A DNA stretch of 13,785 nt, taken from the NCBI GenBank assembly GCA_040226215.1, contig JAVKFF010000193.1, positions 1 to 13,785 of the forward strand, in the 5' to 3' direction. The translations under genes were made by a program, and so were the position numbers. This stretch comes from JAVKFF01 sp040226215 (GTDB taxonomy: Bacteria; Pseudomonadota; Alphaproteobacteria; DSM-16000; Inquilinaceae). Under the pieces are notes generated by a model, which saw only the letters and a program-made list of their open reading frames with translations, was not told where the DNA came from and searched no databases. The number at the start of each line of letters is the position of its first letter. The stretch's first letter is position 1. This document shows, in pieces, positions 13,680 to 13,785 of the stretch.

Positions 13680-13785
13680 GCGCGGGCGAGCCGGCGGTCG
13701 TCATCGCCGGCGGCGGGCCCGTCGGCGCCGTCGCGGCGCTGCTGCTCTCGCAAGCGGGTATACGGGTCACGCTGGTGGAGAAGGA
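13676..13785 (+). CDS. FAD-dependent monooxygenase, class A type (partial, 3' end off the window)
   Basis: Only the first 36 complete codons are visible: MSAGEP, then the dinucleotide-binding fold PAVVIAGGGPVGAVAALLL with GxGxxG in GGGPVG. The second beta strand IRVTLVEK ends in the Glu that binds the FAD ribose. This opening is typical of UbiH/PheA/MhpA-type aromatic hydroxylases, which use NAD(P)H and O2 to hydroxylate a ring. GTG 13676 is chosen because the upstream part of this frame translates to an Arg-rich, non-coding-looking string and has no other good start. It is divergent from the ubiD-led operon and shares its promoter region, so it probably belongs to the same pathway. Other GxGxxG flavoproteins with the same N-terminus cannot be excluded. 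Confidence 0.82.
   Translation, partial: MSAGEPAVVIAGGGPVGAVAALLLSQAGIRVTLVEK

Overview
The window is a dense, very G+C-rich stretch of bacterial DNA. Nearly all third codon positions are G or C, genes overlap or abut, and the transporter types (TAXI-TRAP, sugar-type ABC), LacI-type operator and gene content suit an alphaproteobacterium (Rhodospirillales or Hyphomicrobiales-like). That placement is an inference from style, not from a marker gene. No RNA genes, insertion sequences or CRISPR arrays are visible.

Region 1 (1-2010, minus strand) is the start of a carbohydrate-type ABC importer operon: a periplasmic binding protein (838-1854), an intercistronic hairpin, and a sugar-type ATPase running off the left edge. 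A 20-bp perfect palindrome with a central CG, typical of LacI-family operators, lies upstream of the binding-protein gene.

Region 2 (2012-13411, minus strand) reads as one ten-gene operon. In transcription order: an optional 36-codon leader ORF, a UbiD-family prFMN decarboxylase, a molybdenum hydroxylase large subunit, a crotonase, a fused TRAP permease, a VOC protein with the extradiol dioxygenase signature, a TAXI periplasmic receptor, a long alpha/beta hydrolase, a second VOC protein with the same signature, UbiX, and a DUF2390 (TIGR02444) protein. Most junctions overlap or are under 15 bp. The exceptions flank the TAXI receptor (52 bp before it, 79 bp with a perfect hairpin after it).

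Region 3 (13305-13785) is a short AT-rich divergent promoter region with an inverted repeat. Rightward it drives a 32-codon ORF whose stop overlaps the GTG start of a FAD-dependent monooxygenase that runs off the right edge. Both divergent transcripts therefore begin with a short ORF that has a strong Shine-Dalgarno and overlaps the first enzyme gene by 4 bases.

Taken together, regions 2 and 3 look like a dedicated uptake and breakdown module for an aromatic or heteroaromatic carboxylic acid. TAXI-TRAP would import it. UbiX would make prFMN for UbiD to decarboxylate or carboxylate the ring. The FAD monooxygenase and/or Mo hydroxylase would hydroxylate it, the VOC enzymes could open the ring, and the hydrolase and crotonase would process the product. 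UbiD + UbiX + Mo hydroxylase + crotonase also recalls the hmf furan-dicarboxylate cluster, but the Mo-enzyme partners and a CoA ligase are absent here. The substrate cannot be read from the sequence.
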